DNA of 6,062 nt, from contig JALVUB010000206.1 in NCBI GenBank assembly GCA_027023915.1, forward strand, positions 1 through 6,062. Reading direction: 5' to 3'. The position numbers and the translations under genes were made by a program. This DNA comes from Sedimenticola sp. Lineage in GTDB: Bacteria > Pseudomonadota > Gammaproteobacteria > Chromatiales > Chromatiaceae. Each line of letters begins with the position of its first letter. Position 1 is the stretch's first letter. The notes under the pieces are model-generated. The model was given only the letters and a program-made list of their open reading frames with translations. It searched no databases and was not told the DNA's origin. This document shows positions 1 through 5,787 of this stretch, piece after piece.

Positions 1-2
1 CC

Positions 3-1568
3 ATTATCCGGCTGGCCTACCGCTTGGAGGAGTCGGGACGATATCGCCGCTTTAAGCAGGCGGTGTATGACCTGTTGGAAAATCCCCATTCCCCGGTACG
101 TCCCTATTTTGATGTGGTCATGATGGCACTGGTGCTCTTCAGTGCCTTTTTGCTGCTATACGACGTACGGCATCAGCCGGGACATTGGGCAGTGCGCTTC
201 GAAAACCTGGTGTTGGTGGTGCTGGCAGTGGAGTACCTGGGGCGGCTATGGGTTTACGACGACGCCCACAGGCATCTCATCGAGGCCTATGAAGAGAGTG
301 AGCTGGTGGGCGAGCCGTTTCGATTGTGGCGTGCCCTGGGCCGTATTCTCGCCAGCAAATGGAACTATGTGCGCAGTCCCATGGCGGTAATTGATTTGCT
401 GGCCATTCTGCCCAGTTTTCGTTCACTGCGTATTCTCAGACTGTTTGTTCTGTTCCGTCTGTTCAAACTGTTTCGCTACACCCACAACCTTCAAGAGTTT
501 GGTTCCGTACTGCGAGAGAAGAAAACTGAGTTTTTCACTCTGTTCACCTTCCTGCTGTTCATCCTGCTGGTTGGCTCTTCGGCCATCTATCTTTTTGAGT
601 CGGCAGGCCAGGGCGGTCAGATCCACGGTGTTTTCGAAGGGATCTATTGGGCGCTGGTGACGCTCTCCACCGTGGGTTACGGCGACATCACCCCCCACAC
701 TTTCGAGGGGCGGCTGGTGACCATGGCGTTGATTCTCAGCGGCCTTGGTGTGATCTCCTTTTTTACTTCTATTGTGGTGTCTGCCTTTCAGGAGAAACTG
801 GCGGATGTACGTGAGCGGCAGGTGACGGCGCAACTGGCCAGGTTGAAGGATTACACGGTGATCTGCGGCTATGGTCGGGTGGGGGCCGTGGTGGCTGAAC
901 AGCTGGAGAAAGATCACCAGTCTTTCGTCATTATCGACGAGGATGAAGAGGCCATAGAAGCGGCGCGTCGCAAGGGGCTTCTGGCGTTGCGGGGCAAGGC
1001 CCAGCAGCGGGGAATGTTGCAGGAGCTTGGGGTTGGAGGACACGCCAGCCGGGTGCTCTGTCTCACCGGGGACGATGTGGTGAACGTCTATATCACCCTC
1101 ACTGCCCGACAGCTCGATGAGAGGATCGAAATCATCGCCCGCGCCAACCACCACCGCACGGTGAAAAAGCTGCTGCTGGCCGGCGCAAACCGGGCCATGG
1201 AGCCGTTCAAGATTGTGGGCCTCATTGCCAGCCAGTACATCGGTCAGCCGGTGGCCTTCGAGGCGATCCAGAGCATTCTCATGGGACAGGAAGAGGTCTC
1301 CCTGGAAGCGGTGCGGGTGCCGGAAAAGTCATGGTTGGAAAACAGCCGGGTGGAGGAGGCCAGGCTGGAGGAGCAGCGTTTGATCCTGTTCGGTGTTATC
1401 ACTCCCATGGCGCGGGAGAGCGACCATGTGCGCCAGCACTATGATCTTGAGAGCTGCCGTTTTCAATTTAACCCAGGGCCGGATTTCGTGCTGCGGGCTG
1501 GCGACATGCTGTTGGTGTTCGGTCACCGTTACAGCATTCTTCGCTTGAGACGGGGGTTGAAGCGATGA
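3..1568 (+). CDS. Voltage-gated-type potassium channel with C-terminal RCK (TrkA_N/TrkA_C) module, 5'-partial
   Basis: Inner-membrane K+ channel gated by voltage and/or a cytoplasmic ligand. The frame is open to the left edge (it begins IIRLAYRLEESG), so the true start probably lies just outside; the first in-frame TTG at 24 has no ribosome site. Residues here count from that TTG (514 aa). Visible: S1 about 28-46; S2 about 60-78 with E70; S3 about 119-130 with D124 (IDLLAILP); S4 133-151 with regular positive charges R133, R136, R139, R145, K148, R151; S5 about 169-192; pore helix and filter TLSTVGYGD 213-221; S6 about 229-255. The RCK Rossmann domain starts near 277, with GYGRVG at 282-287 and an acidic residue ending beta-2 (D305), suggesting NAD(H) or another nucleotide; a TrkA_C-like domain covers about 424-510. 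E. coli Kch has the same layout but is generally described as lacking S4 charges, so this is more Kv-like. It is translationally coupled to the next RCK gene. Family assignment is firm; the gating ligand is unknown. Confidence 0.93.
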   Translation: MIRLAYRLEESGRYRRFKQAVYDLLENPHSPVRPYFDVVMMALVLFSAFLLLYDVRHQPGHWAVRFENLVLVVLAVEYLGRLWVYDDAHRHLIEAYEESELVGEPFRLWRALGRILASKWNYVRSPMAVIDLLAILPSFRSLRILRLFVLFRLFKLFRYTHNLQEFGSVLREKKTEFFTLFTFLLFILLVGSSAIYLFESAGQGGQIHGVFEGIYWALVTLSTVGYGDITPHTFEGRLVTMALILSGLGVISFFTSIVVSAFQEKLADVRERQVTAQLARLKDYTVICGYGRVGAVVAEQLEKDHQSFVIIDEDEEAIEAARRKGLLALRGKAQQRGMLQELGVGGHASRVLCLTGDDVVNVYITLTARQLDERIEIIARANHHRTVKKLLLAGANRAMEPFKIVGLIASQYIGQPVAFEAIQSILMGQEEVSLEAVRVPEKSWLENSRVEEARLEEQRLILFGVITPMARESDHVRQHYDLESCRFQFNPGPDFVLRAGDMLLVFGHRYSILRLRRGLKR

Positions 1569-2269
1569 GCGTGAGAGAAAGCCACAGAGTTCTGGTGGCG
1601 GGCACAAGTGCCGTGGCGCAAGAGGTGGCACGTCAGTTGCGAGAGCGGGGCGAGCAAGTGCGCATGGTGGGGGCCGAGGAAGAGCGGGTGGAAGAGTTGC
1701 GCCAGCTCGGCTTTGAGGTGGAATTGGTCAATATTGGCGATGACGATGAGCTGTTGGCTCTGGGGTTGGAGAACGAGCTGGATGTCTTTTTTTCCCTGCT
1801 GGGAAACGATGCCGACAACGTCTTTTTGGTGATTTCGGTGCGGGCGTTGGCGCCCAATCTGCCCATCGTATCAATCAGCGAGAGTGAAGAGACCCGCAAG
1901 CGGCTGGTGGCGGCGGGAGCCACCAAGGTAATCGATCCCTATCAGATTTCCGGCTACCGCATCTACGAATGGATGCACAGGCCGGTGATCGCCGAACTGA
2001 TGGAGCAGACGGTGTTCGGCCATGATGTGGATCTTGAGATTGCCGAGATACGTGTGCCGGCCGGCAGCTTTCTGGATGGCGAGTATCTGGATCATCTCTC
2101 TCTAGGCAGCAGGTACAACCTGGTGGTTCTTGGAGTTGTGGACCGGGACTATGGCGACCGGCTCATCTTCGCCACCCATCCCAAGCGCCACCGCATCGAC
2201 AAAAACGATGTGATTGTGGTCATTGGCGAATGCGAGGCGCTTGAACGGCTTCGTGATGATCTGTCATGA
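1565..2269 (+). CDS. Stand-alone RCK (TrkA_N/TrkA_C) K+-channel regulatory protein
   Basis: Cytoplasmic 234-residue RCK protein, likely a regulatory partner of the channel encoded just upstream. Its ATG overlaps the channel stop codon (ATGA, 1565-1568), with a G-run (1552-1556) 8 nt upstream as a weak Shine-Dalgarno, which indicates translational coupling and matched expression. Residues 8-140 form a TrkA_N Rossmann-type domain (RVLVAGTSAVAQEVARQL, then FFSLLGNDADNVFLVISVRAL and GATKVIDPYQISGYRI). Residues about 155-230 form a TrkA_C-like domain (LEIAEIRVPAGSFLDG to DVIVVIGE). The size matches single-RCK proteins such as KtrA, about half of TrkA. Oddity: the usual GxGxxG is GTSAVA (13-18), and the acidic residue expected at the end of beta-2 is replaced by a VGAEEE stretch (35-40), so canonical NAD binding may be lost or altered. 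It could also act on the nearby TrkH, but the coupling favours the channel. Domain call firm, partner inferred. Confidence 0.92.
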   Translation: MSVRESHRVLVAGTSAVAQEVARQLRERGEQVRMVGAEEERVEELRQLGFEVELVNIGDDDELLALGLENELDVFFSLLGNDADNVFLVISVRALAPNLPIVSISESEETRKRLVAAGATKVIDPYQISGYRIYEWMHRPVIAELMEQTVFGHDVDLEIAEIRVPAGSFLDGEYLDHLSLGSRYNLVVLGVVDRDYGDRLIFATHPKRHRIDKNDVIVVIGECEALERLRDDLS

Positions 2270-2779
2270 ATTGCCAGCCTGCTTGAGCATCAGGCTGTTG
2301 TCCGTGGGCGATGCCAGGCTGAGGTTGGAGATGTCGGGAATGGGCGCGGCATCCCGCTCTTGGAAAATGGGTTCCATTGCTTCATGTGGAACCAGCTCCA
2401 AGCCGGAAATATCGATTTCCACCGGGTCCGGCTGGGGTGGAGTTTCCAAGGGGGCCATGGGTGCCAGCGACAGGCCGTACGCTTGTTTCATCGCCTCTTG
2501 TCGTGGAGACGCTTCCGGTTGTGGCTGGCGAGCCCTTTCTGGCGAAGAGCCGGCGGGCACGATTTCCACCAGAGCTCCCAGTTCGAGGAACTTTTTTCGC
2601 AGGCGACCGGCGCGGTCAGCGCTCACCTCTTTTTTTACACACACCGGCTTGCCCCTGAACAGGGCATTGAGACGGTCGCCCGAGATATTGAAGATTTCCG
2701 CCAGCCCGGCCTTGGTTTGTTCGATATCCTGGCCCGCGAGCAGTTCGCCCGAGAAATACACGTTGTAGGTCTTTTTCAC
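2264..2779 (-). CDS. Conserved hypothetical protein with N-terminal YxVxFxGxxLxG-type domain and proline-rich tail
   Basis: A 171-residue protein of unknown function. It starts with GTG at 2779, supported by GGAG 7 nt upstream (2787-2790). Residues 4-74 form a compact basic domain (YNVYFSGELLAGQDIEQTK, then RLNALFRGKPVCVKKEV and a helix ending GALVEIV). From memory, this resembles the N-terminal domain found in many gammaproteobacterial proteins, either alone or fused to DUF805 or RDD membrane domains. There is no signal peptide or membrane segment, so it is probably cytoplasmic. Residues 76-120 are rich in P, E, Q and A and look disordered. The tail carries short related motifs: YGLSLAPMAP (101-110), DISGLELVP (123-131) and DISNLSLASP (149-158). 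It converges on the RCK gene, sharing TCATGA so that both end in TGA, and is divergent from trkH. Coding on this strand is favoured over the opposite frames by the recognisable fold, the ribosome site and the fit to neighbours. No function is assigned. Confidence 0.85.
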   Translation of the reverse strand: MKKTYNVYFSGELLAGQDIEQTKAGLAEIFNISGDRLNALFRGKPVCVKKEVSADRAGRLRKKFLELGALVEIVPAGSSPERARQPQPEASPRQEAMKQAYGLSLAPMAPLETPPQPDPVEIDISGLELVPHEAMEPIFQERDAAPIPDISNLSLASPTDNSLMLKQAGNS

Positions 2780-2786
2780 CGGTTCG

Positions 2787-2790
2787 CTCC
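2787..2790 (-). promoter_or_regulatory. Ribosome-binding site of the 171-aa hypothetical protein
   Basis: On the - strand GGAG lies 7 nt before the GTG at 2779. This good Shine-Dalgarno with ideal spacing decides the start codon and supports coding on this strand. Confidence 0.7.
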
Positions 2791-2812
2791 GAAACAGATT
2801 GCGGATGGCCCT

Positions 2813-2818
2813 AATTTA
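2813..2818 (-). promoter_or_regulatory. Possible extended -10 promoter for the 171-aa hypothetical protein
   Basis: The - strand reads TGCTAAATT, an extended -10 (TGn followed by TAAATT, 4 of 6 matches to TATAAT). No convincing -35 hexamer is seen 16-18 nt upstream, which is typical for extended -10 promoters. Transcription would start near 2806 and give a leader of about 26 nt carrying the GGAG site. Sequence match only. Confidence 0.35.
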
Positions 2819-2884
2819 GCACCGGCTCACGCCGCCACCATCCGCCGCCCGGCGGTAATGCGAAACAGTCCGCTTTTCTGGAAT

Positions 2885-2901
2885 CCGGGCCGCCCGGTTT
2901 T
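2885..2901 (+). terminator. Terminator-like hairpin upstream of the trkH promoter
   Basis: CCGGG (2885-2889) and CCCGG (2893-2897) form a perfect 5-bp GC stem with a 3-nt loop, followed directly by TTTTG. An outer CTGGAA/TTCCAG pair (2878-2883, 2905-2910) flanks it. It points rightward and would stop plus-strand read-through from the channel operon before trkH, since no terminator lies between the convergent gene ends. The T-run is short (4), so strength is uncertain. Confidence 0.4.
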
Positions 2902-3001
2902 GTGTTCCAGGTCGCGCCCTTTAGCCGGCATGGGATTGGGTAGTGATACCCATGGTTGATGTTTCAGCAAGCCGCGTTCATCGTCCTGCAGGCCAGACGG
3001 T

Positions 3002-3029
3002 TTGTCATGGTTTCCTGGAAGAGTAGAAT
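3002..3029 (+). promoter_or_regulatory. Sigma-70 promoter of trkH
   Basis: A -35 TTGTCA (3002-3007) and a -10 TAGAAT (3024-3029) are separated by 16 bp; each hexamer matches the consensus at 5 of 6 positions. Transcription should start near 3036, giving a leader of about 32 nt before the ATG at 3068. The placement rules out the in-frame TTG at 3002 as a translation start. The spacer holds the dyad TTCC-T-GGAA (3012-3020), a possible operator. Confidence 0.65.
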
Positions 3030-3052
3030 TGCGCCAGTCCACACAGCGACCC

Positions 3053-3056
3053 AGGA
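3053..3056 (+). promoter_or_regulatory. Ribosome-binding site of trkH
   Basis: AGGA ends 11 nt before the ATG at 3068. The spacing is slightly long but usable, and the site lies inside the short leader predicted from the promoter, which supports ATG 3068 as the start. Confidence 0.5.
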
Positions 3057-3067
3057 ACCAGACGACC

Positions 3068-4513
3068 ATGCACCTGGCGGTGGTCATCCGCACTTCCGGT
3101 CTTTTGGCCGTGATCTTCAGCCTTTCGCTGCTGCCACCGCTGCTGGTGGGTTTTCTCTACAGCGAATCCCGTCTGGACATCTTTCTCTGGCCCATGCTGG
3201 TTTCCTTTTTGGTGGGGATGCTGCTGTGGGGGCCGTGGCGGCCTTTCAATACCCGCATCAGTCGCAAAGACGGTTTTCTCATCGTTGCGCTTTTCTGGGT
3301 TATCACCAGTGCTCTGGGCGCCACTCCTCTGTGGCTTGGCGTGGGCATGAGTTTTACCGACGCTTTTTTCGAAGCCACCTCGGCCATCACCACCACCGGT
3401 GCCACGGTCATCACCGGCCTGGACGAGCTGCCCAAATCGGTGCTTTTCTACCGCCAGTTGTTGCAGTGGATGGGGGGCATGGGGTTGATCGTGCTGGGCA
3501 TTGCGGTGTTGCCCATGTTGGGCATCGGCGGCATGCAGCTCTACCGGGCCGAGGCGCCCGGCCCCATGAAAGAGGAGAAGATCACACCGAGGCTGGCCAA
3601 CACGGCCCGAGCGCTCTGGCTGATCTATCTTTCGCTGACGGTCGCCTGCGCGGTTGCCTACTGGTTGGCGGGCATGACGCCGTTCGATGCCATCGCTCAT
3701 AGCTTTTCCACCCTCTCTACCGGTGGCTTTTCCACCCACGATGCCAGCATTGGCTATTTCCACAGCCGGTCGGTGGAGGCTGTGGCCATTGTCTTCATGC
3801 TCCTGGCCGCTTTTAACTTTGCAGTTCACTTCTATGCCATACACCGTCGTGACCCGCTGTTCTACTGGCGTGATCCCGAAGCGCGCACCTTTATCCTGTT
3901 TGTCGTGGGGGTCATCGTGATGGTGGGTTTGATGTTGCGCTTTGAAGGAAGCTACCACCATCTTTCGCCTTCGTTGCAGGATGCGGCCTTCGAGGTGGTG
4001 TCGGTGGTGACCAGTACCGGTTTCGGCACCGTCGATTTCACCCGGTGGCCCGATTTTCTTCCGGTATTGTTGCTGTTTATCAGTTTCGTGGGCGGCTGCG
4101 GCGGTTCCACCGCTGGCGGCATGAAAGTGATACGGGTGTTGTTGCTGGTGAAGCAGGGGATGCGGGAAGTAAAAAAGCTGATCCATCCCAACGCTTTGCT
4201 GCCGGTGCGGCTGGGCAATCAGGTGGTGGATCAGCGGGTGATGAACGGCGTATGGGGTTTCTTTGCCGCCTACACCGCCGTCTTCGTGGTGCTGATGCTG
4301 GCGATGATGCACACCGGACTGGATCAGGTGTCGGCCTTTGCCGCGATAGCCACCAGCATGAACAACCTCGGTCCCGGCCTGGGCAAGGTGGCTTACAACT
4401 TCCAGGCGGTGAACGACGCCGGAAAGTGGATTTCGGTGTTGGCCATGCTCATGGGGCGGCTGGAGATTTTCACCATCCTTATTCTTATCTCGCCGGGGTT
4501 CTGGAGAGACTGA
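3068..4513 (+). CDS. trkH: Trk system potassium uptake protein TrkH
   Basis: Inner-membrane ion-translocating subunit of the Trk K+ uptake system, which normally works with the cytoplasmic NAD/ATP-binding TrkA. The ATG at 3068 gives 481 aa, close to E. coli TrkH (483), and starts MHLAVVIRTSGLL much like E. coli MHFRAITRIVGLL. An in-frame TTG at 3002 would add 22 residues but sits in the -35 box. All four pore-loop filter segments are visible with their glycines: TTTGAT 108-113, STGGFS 217-222, TSTGFG 315-320 and NNLGPG 432-437. Other family marks are FYRQLLQWMGGMG (127-139), GIGGMQLYRAEAPGP (152-166), FSTHDASIGYF (221-231), the glycine-rich intramembrane segment GGCGGSTAGGMKVIR (342-356) and the C-terminal GRLEIFTILIL. 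No trkA is adjacent; the gene beside it is the MFS permease. It has its own promoter. The TrkH/TrkG call is firm. Confidence 0.97.
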   Translation: MHLAVVIRTSGLLAVIFSLSLLPPLLVGFLYSESRLDIFLWPMLVSFLVGMLLWGPWRPFNTRISRKDGFLIVALFWVITSALGATPLWLGVGMSFTDAFFEATSAITTTGATVITGLDELPKSVLFYRQLLQWMGGMGLIVLGIAVLPMLGIGGMQLYRAEAPGPMKEEKITPRLANTARALWLIYLSLTVACAVAYWLAGMTPFDAIAHSFSTLSTGGFSTHDASIGYFHSRSVEAVAIVFMLLAAFNFAVHFYAIHRRDPLFYWRDPEARTFILFVVGVIVMVGLMLRFEGSYHHLSPSLQDAAFEVVSVVTSTGFGTVDFTRWPDFLPVLLLFISFVGGCGGSTAGGMKVIRVLLLVKQGMREVKKLIHPNALLPVRLGNQVVDQRVMNGVWGFFAAYTAVFVVLMLAMMHTGLDQVSAFAAIATSMNNLGPGLGKVAYNFQAVNDAGKWISVLAMLMGRLEIFTILILISPGFWRD

Positions 4514-4547
4514 CCTCTTTGGCATCTGTTCCTTTTTCTGAATGCCT

Positions 4548-4553
4548 TACAAT
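4548..4553 (+). promoter_or_regulatory. Possible -10 element for the MFS permease
   Basis: TACAAT matches the -10 consensus at 5 of 6 positions, but no good -35 lies at normal distance; TTGGCA at 4519-4524 is 23 bp away, which is too far. If used, transcription would start near 4560, downstream of the ATG at 4542, favouring the ATG at 4584. No terminator is seen after trkH, so read-through is also possible. Confidence 0.3.
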
Positions 4554-4583
4554 GGCGCCCCCCTTCGTTGCCGCAAGCCCAAG

Positions 4584-5723
4584 ATGCCCTACTGGCGCCT
4601 TTCCGCCTTCTATTTCTTCTATTTTGCCTCACTCGGCACCCTGGTTCCCTATTGGGGGCTTTATCTTTCGACGCTTGGGTTCGATCCGGTGGCCATCGGC
4701 TCGTTGATGGCCGTGCTCATGGCCACCAAGGTGGTGGCGCCCAACGTGTGGGGCTGGATGGCGGACCATCTGGGCTGCCGCATGCGTCTGGTGCGCTTGG
4801 CATCGGCGGGTGCCATGGTGACTTTTGCGGCAGTGGTATGGGCCAGGGGGTTCTGGGGCATGGCGGCGGTGATGGCCCTGTTCAGCTTTTTCTGGAACGC
4901 CTCGCTGCCCCAGTTCGAGGCGGTGACTCTCGATTATCTGGGCGCCGAAAGCGAGCGCTATGCCCGCGTGCGGGTGTGGGGCTCCATTGGCTTCATTGTT
5001 ACCGTGGTGGGGGTGGGGCAGTGGGTGGATCACGCCTCGCCGGCGGTGGTGAGCTGGGCGGTGCTGTTCACTTTCGCCGGGGTGCTGGTGGCGAGCCTCT
5101 TGGTGGGCGAGCGCGATGAGAGGCCGGCCCATGCCGATCCGGGGCCCATTCTGGCGGTGCTGAAGCGGCCGCGGGTGGTGGCGTTTTTCGTGGCGGTGTT
5201 CCTGATGCAGGCCAGCCACGGCCCCTATTACGCCTTCTACACTCTTTATCTTCAGTCGTGGCATTACAGCAAGACTCTCATCGGTGGCCTTTGGGGACTG
5301 GGGGTGCTGGCGGAGGTGACCCTGTTTCTCTTTTTCATGCACCGGCTGCTGCGCCACTTTGCCGATCACGCTTTGCTGACAGCCAGCCTGCTGCTGGCCG
5401 CTCTGCGCTGGTTGCTCATCGGCTGGTTTCCAGACCATCTGGCGGTGGTGACGGTGGCGCAACTTCTGCACGCCGCCAGCTTCGGCAGCTATCACGCCGC
5501 GGCTATCCACATGGTCCACCGCTTTTTCCGTGGGCGGCACCAGGGGCGGGGACAGGCTCTCTACGCCAGCCTCAGCTTTGGCGCAGGCGGTGCCGTGGGC
5601 ACCTTTATCAGCGGTTTTTTGTGGGATCGGTGGGGCGCGCCCCTGGCGTATACTTTGGCCTCGGCGGTGGCACTGCTGGGCGCGGTTGTGTTGTCGCGTT
5701 ATTCCCGGAAAGCCCGGCGGTAA
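4584..5723 (+). CDS. MFS transporter, HcaT-like (PPP/nucleoside-symporter-like) family
   Basis: Inner-membrane major facilitator permease of 379 aa with about 12 hydrophobic segments. Family marks: the N-terminus MPYWRLSAFYFFYFASLGTL running straight into TM1 (VPYWGLYLSTLGF), the loop 2-3 motif GWMADHLGCRMR (57-68, the MFS motif A type GxxxDrxGrr), and SERYARVRVWGSIGFI (123-138), typical of HcaT/3-phenylpropionate-type permeases. The second half opens near 192 (LKRPRVVAFFVAVFLMQASHGPYYAFYTLYL) and ends FLWDRWGAPLAYTLASAVALLG with a basic tail. An in-frame ATG at 4542 would add 14 non-membrane residues (MPYNGAPLRCRKPK). I prefer 4584 because it matches the usual N-terminus of this family and because a -10-like box lies between the two; neither has a good Shine-Dalgarno. 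It begins 70 nt after trkH. The substrate cannot be told: PPP-type annotation is widespread for members with no known link to phenylpropionate. Confidence 0.9.
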   Translation: MPYWRLSAFYFFYFASLGTLVPYWGLYLSTLGFDPVAIGSLMAVLMATKVVAPNVWGWMADHLGCRMRLVRLASAGAMVTFAAVVWARGFWGMAAVMALFSFFWNASLPQFEAVTLDYLGAESERYARVRVWGSIGFIVTVVGVGQWVDHASPAVVSWAVLFTFAGVLVASLLVGERDERPAHADPGPILAVLKRPRVVAFFVAVFLMQASHGPYYAFYTLYLQSWHYSKTLIGGLWGLGVLAEVTLFLFFMHRLLRHFADHALLTASLLLAALRWLLIGWFPDHLAVVTVAQLLHAASFGSYHAAAIHMVHRFFRGRHQGRGQALYASLSFGAGGAVGTFISGFLWDRWGAPLAYTLASAVALLGAVVLSRYSRKARR

Positions 5724-5733
5724 CCCGTGTTGT

Positions 5734-5752
5734 CGAGCTGACATCCGAGCTG
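5734..5752 (+). repeat. Two direct copies of CGAGCTG before the adaptor gene
   Basis: CGAGCTG occurs at 5734-5740 and 5746-5752, 12 bp from start to start, in the 64-nt gap between the permease and adaptor genes. It could be a regulator site or chance; no promoter hexamers with good spacing accompany it. Confidence 0.3.
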
Positions 5753-5787
5753 CCAGTTGGGTGCTTTGTGGTGAGTTTTCCTGAATC

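Larger units (their letters stand above)
2780..3067. other. Divergent intergenic region between the hypothetical protein and trkH
   Basis: This 288-bp stretch carries no convincing gene. It holds a possible leftward extended -10 (2813-2818), a small GC hairpin CCGCC-GCCC-GGCGG (2842-2855), a nested inverted repeat with a terminator-like core (2878-2910), and the trkH promoter (3002-3029) and ribosome site. Open frames cross it on both strands, but they have no Shine-Dalgarno and no recognisable protein. Confidence 0.7.

Noticed and set aside
2605..2636. GACCG-GCG-CGGTC hairpin followed by a run of seven T on the + strand, as a terminator for the channel operon
   Set aside because: The T-run begins about 10 nt after the stem instead of directly after it, and the bases are constrained by coding on the - strand (Lys-Lys-Glu).
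2630..2636. A7 run in the - strand gene as a programmed frameshift site
   Set aside because: Both alternative frames stop within a few codons and give no meaningful extension.
2360..2959. Open frame of about 199 codons on the + strand opposite the hypothetical protein
   Set aside because: No recognisable domain and no ribosome site; the - strand protein has a recognisable N-terminal domain, a good Shine-Dalgarno and a clean fit to its neighbours.
3002..3067. TTG at 3002 as an earlier trkH start
   Set aside because: The codon lies in the -35 box, the extra 22 residues match nothing in TrkH, and ATG 3068 reproduces the family N-terminus.
2827..3093. 88-codon - strand frame across the divergent intergenic region
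   Set aside because: No Shine-Dalgarno; it overlaps the trkH promoter and start, and its residues resemble no known family.
3005..4525. Open frame of about 506 codons on the - strand opposite trkH
   Set aside because: It is the antisense shadow of a strongly recognised trkH: His/Gln-rich low-complexity translation, no family resemblance.
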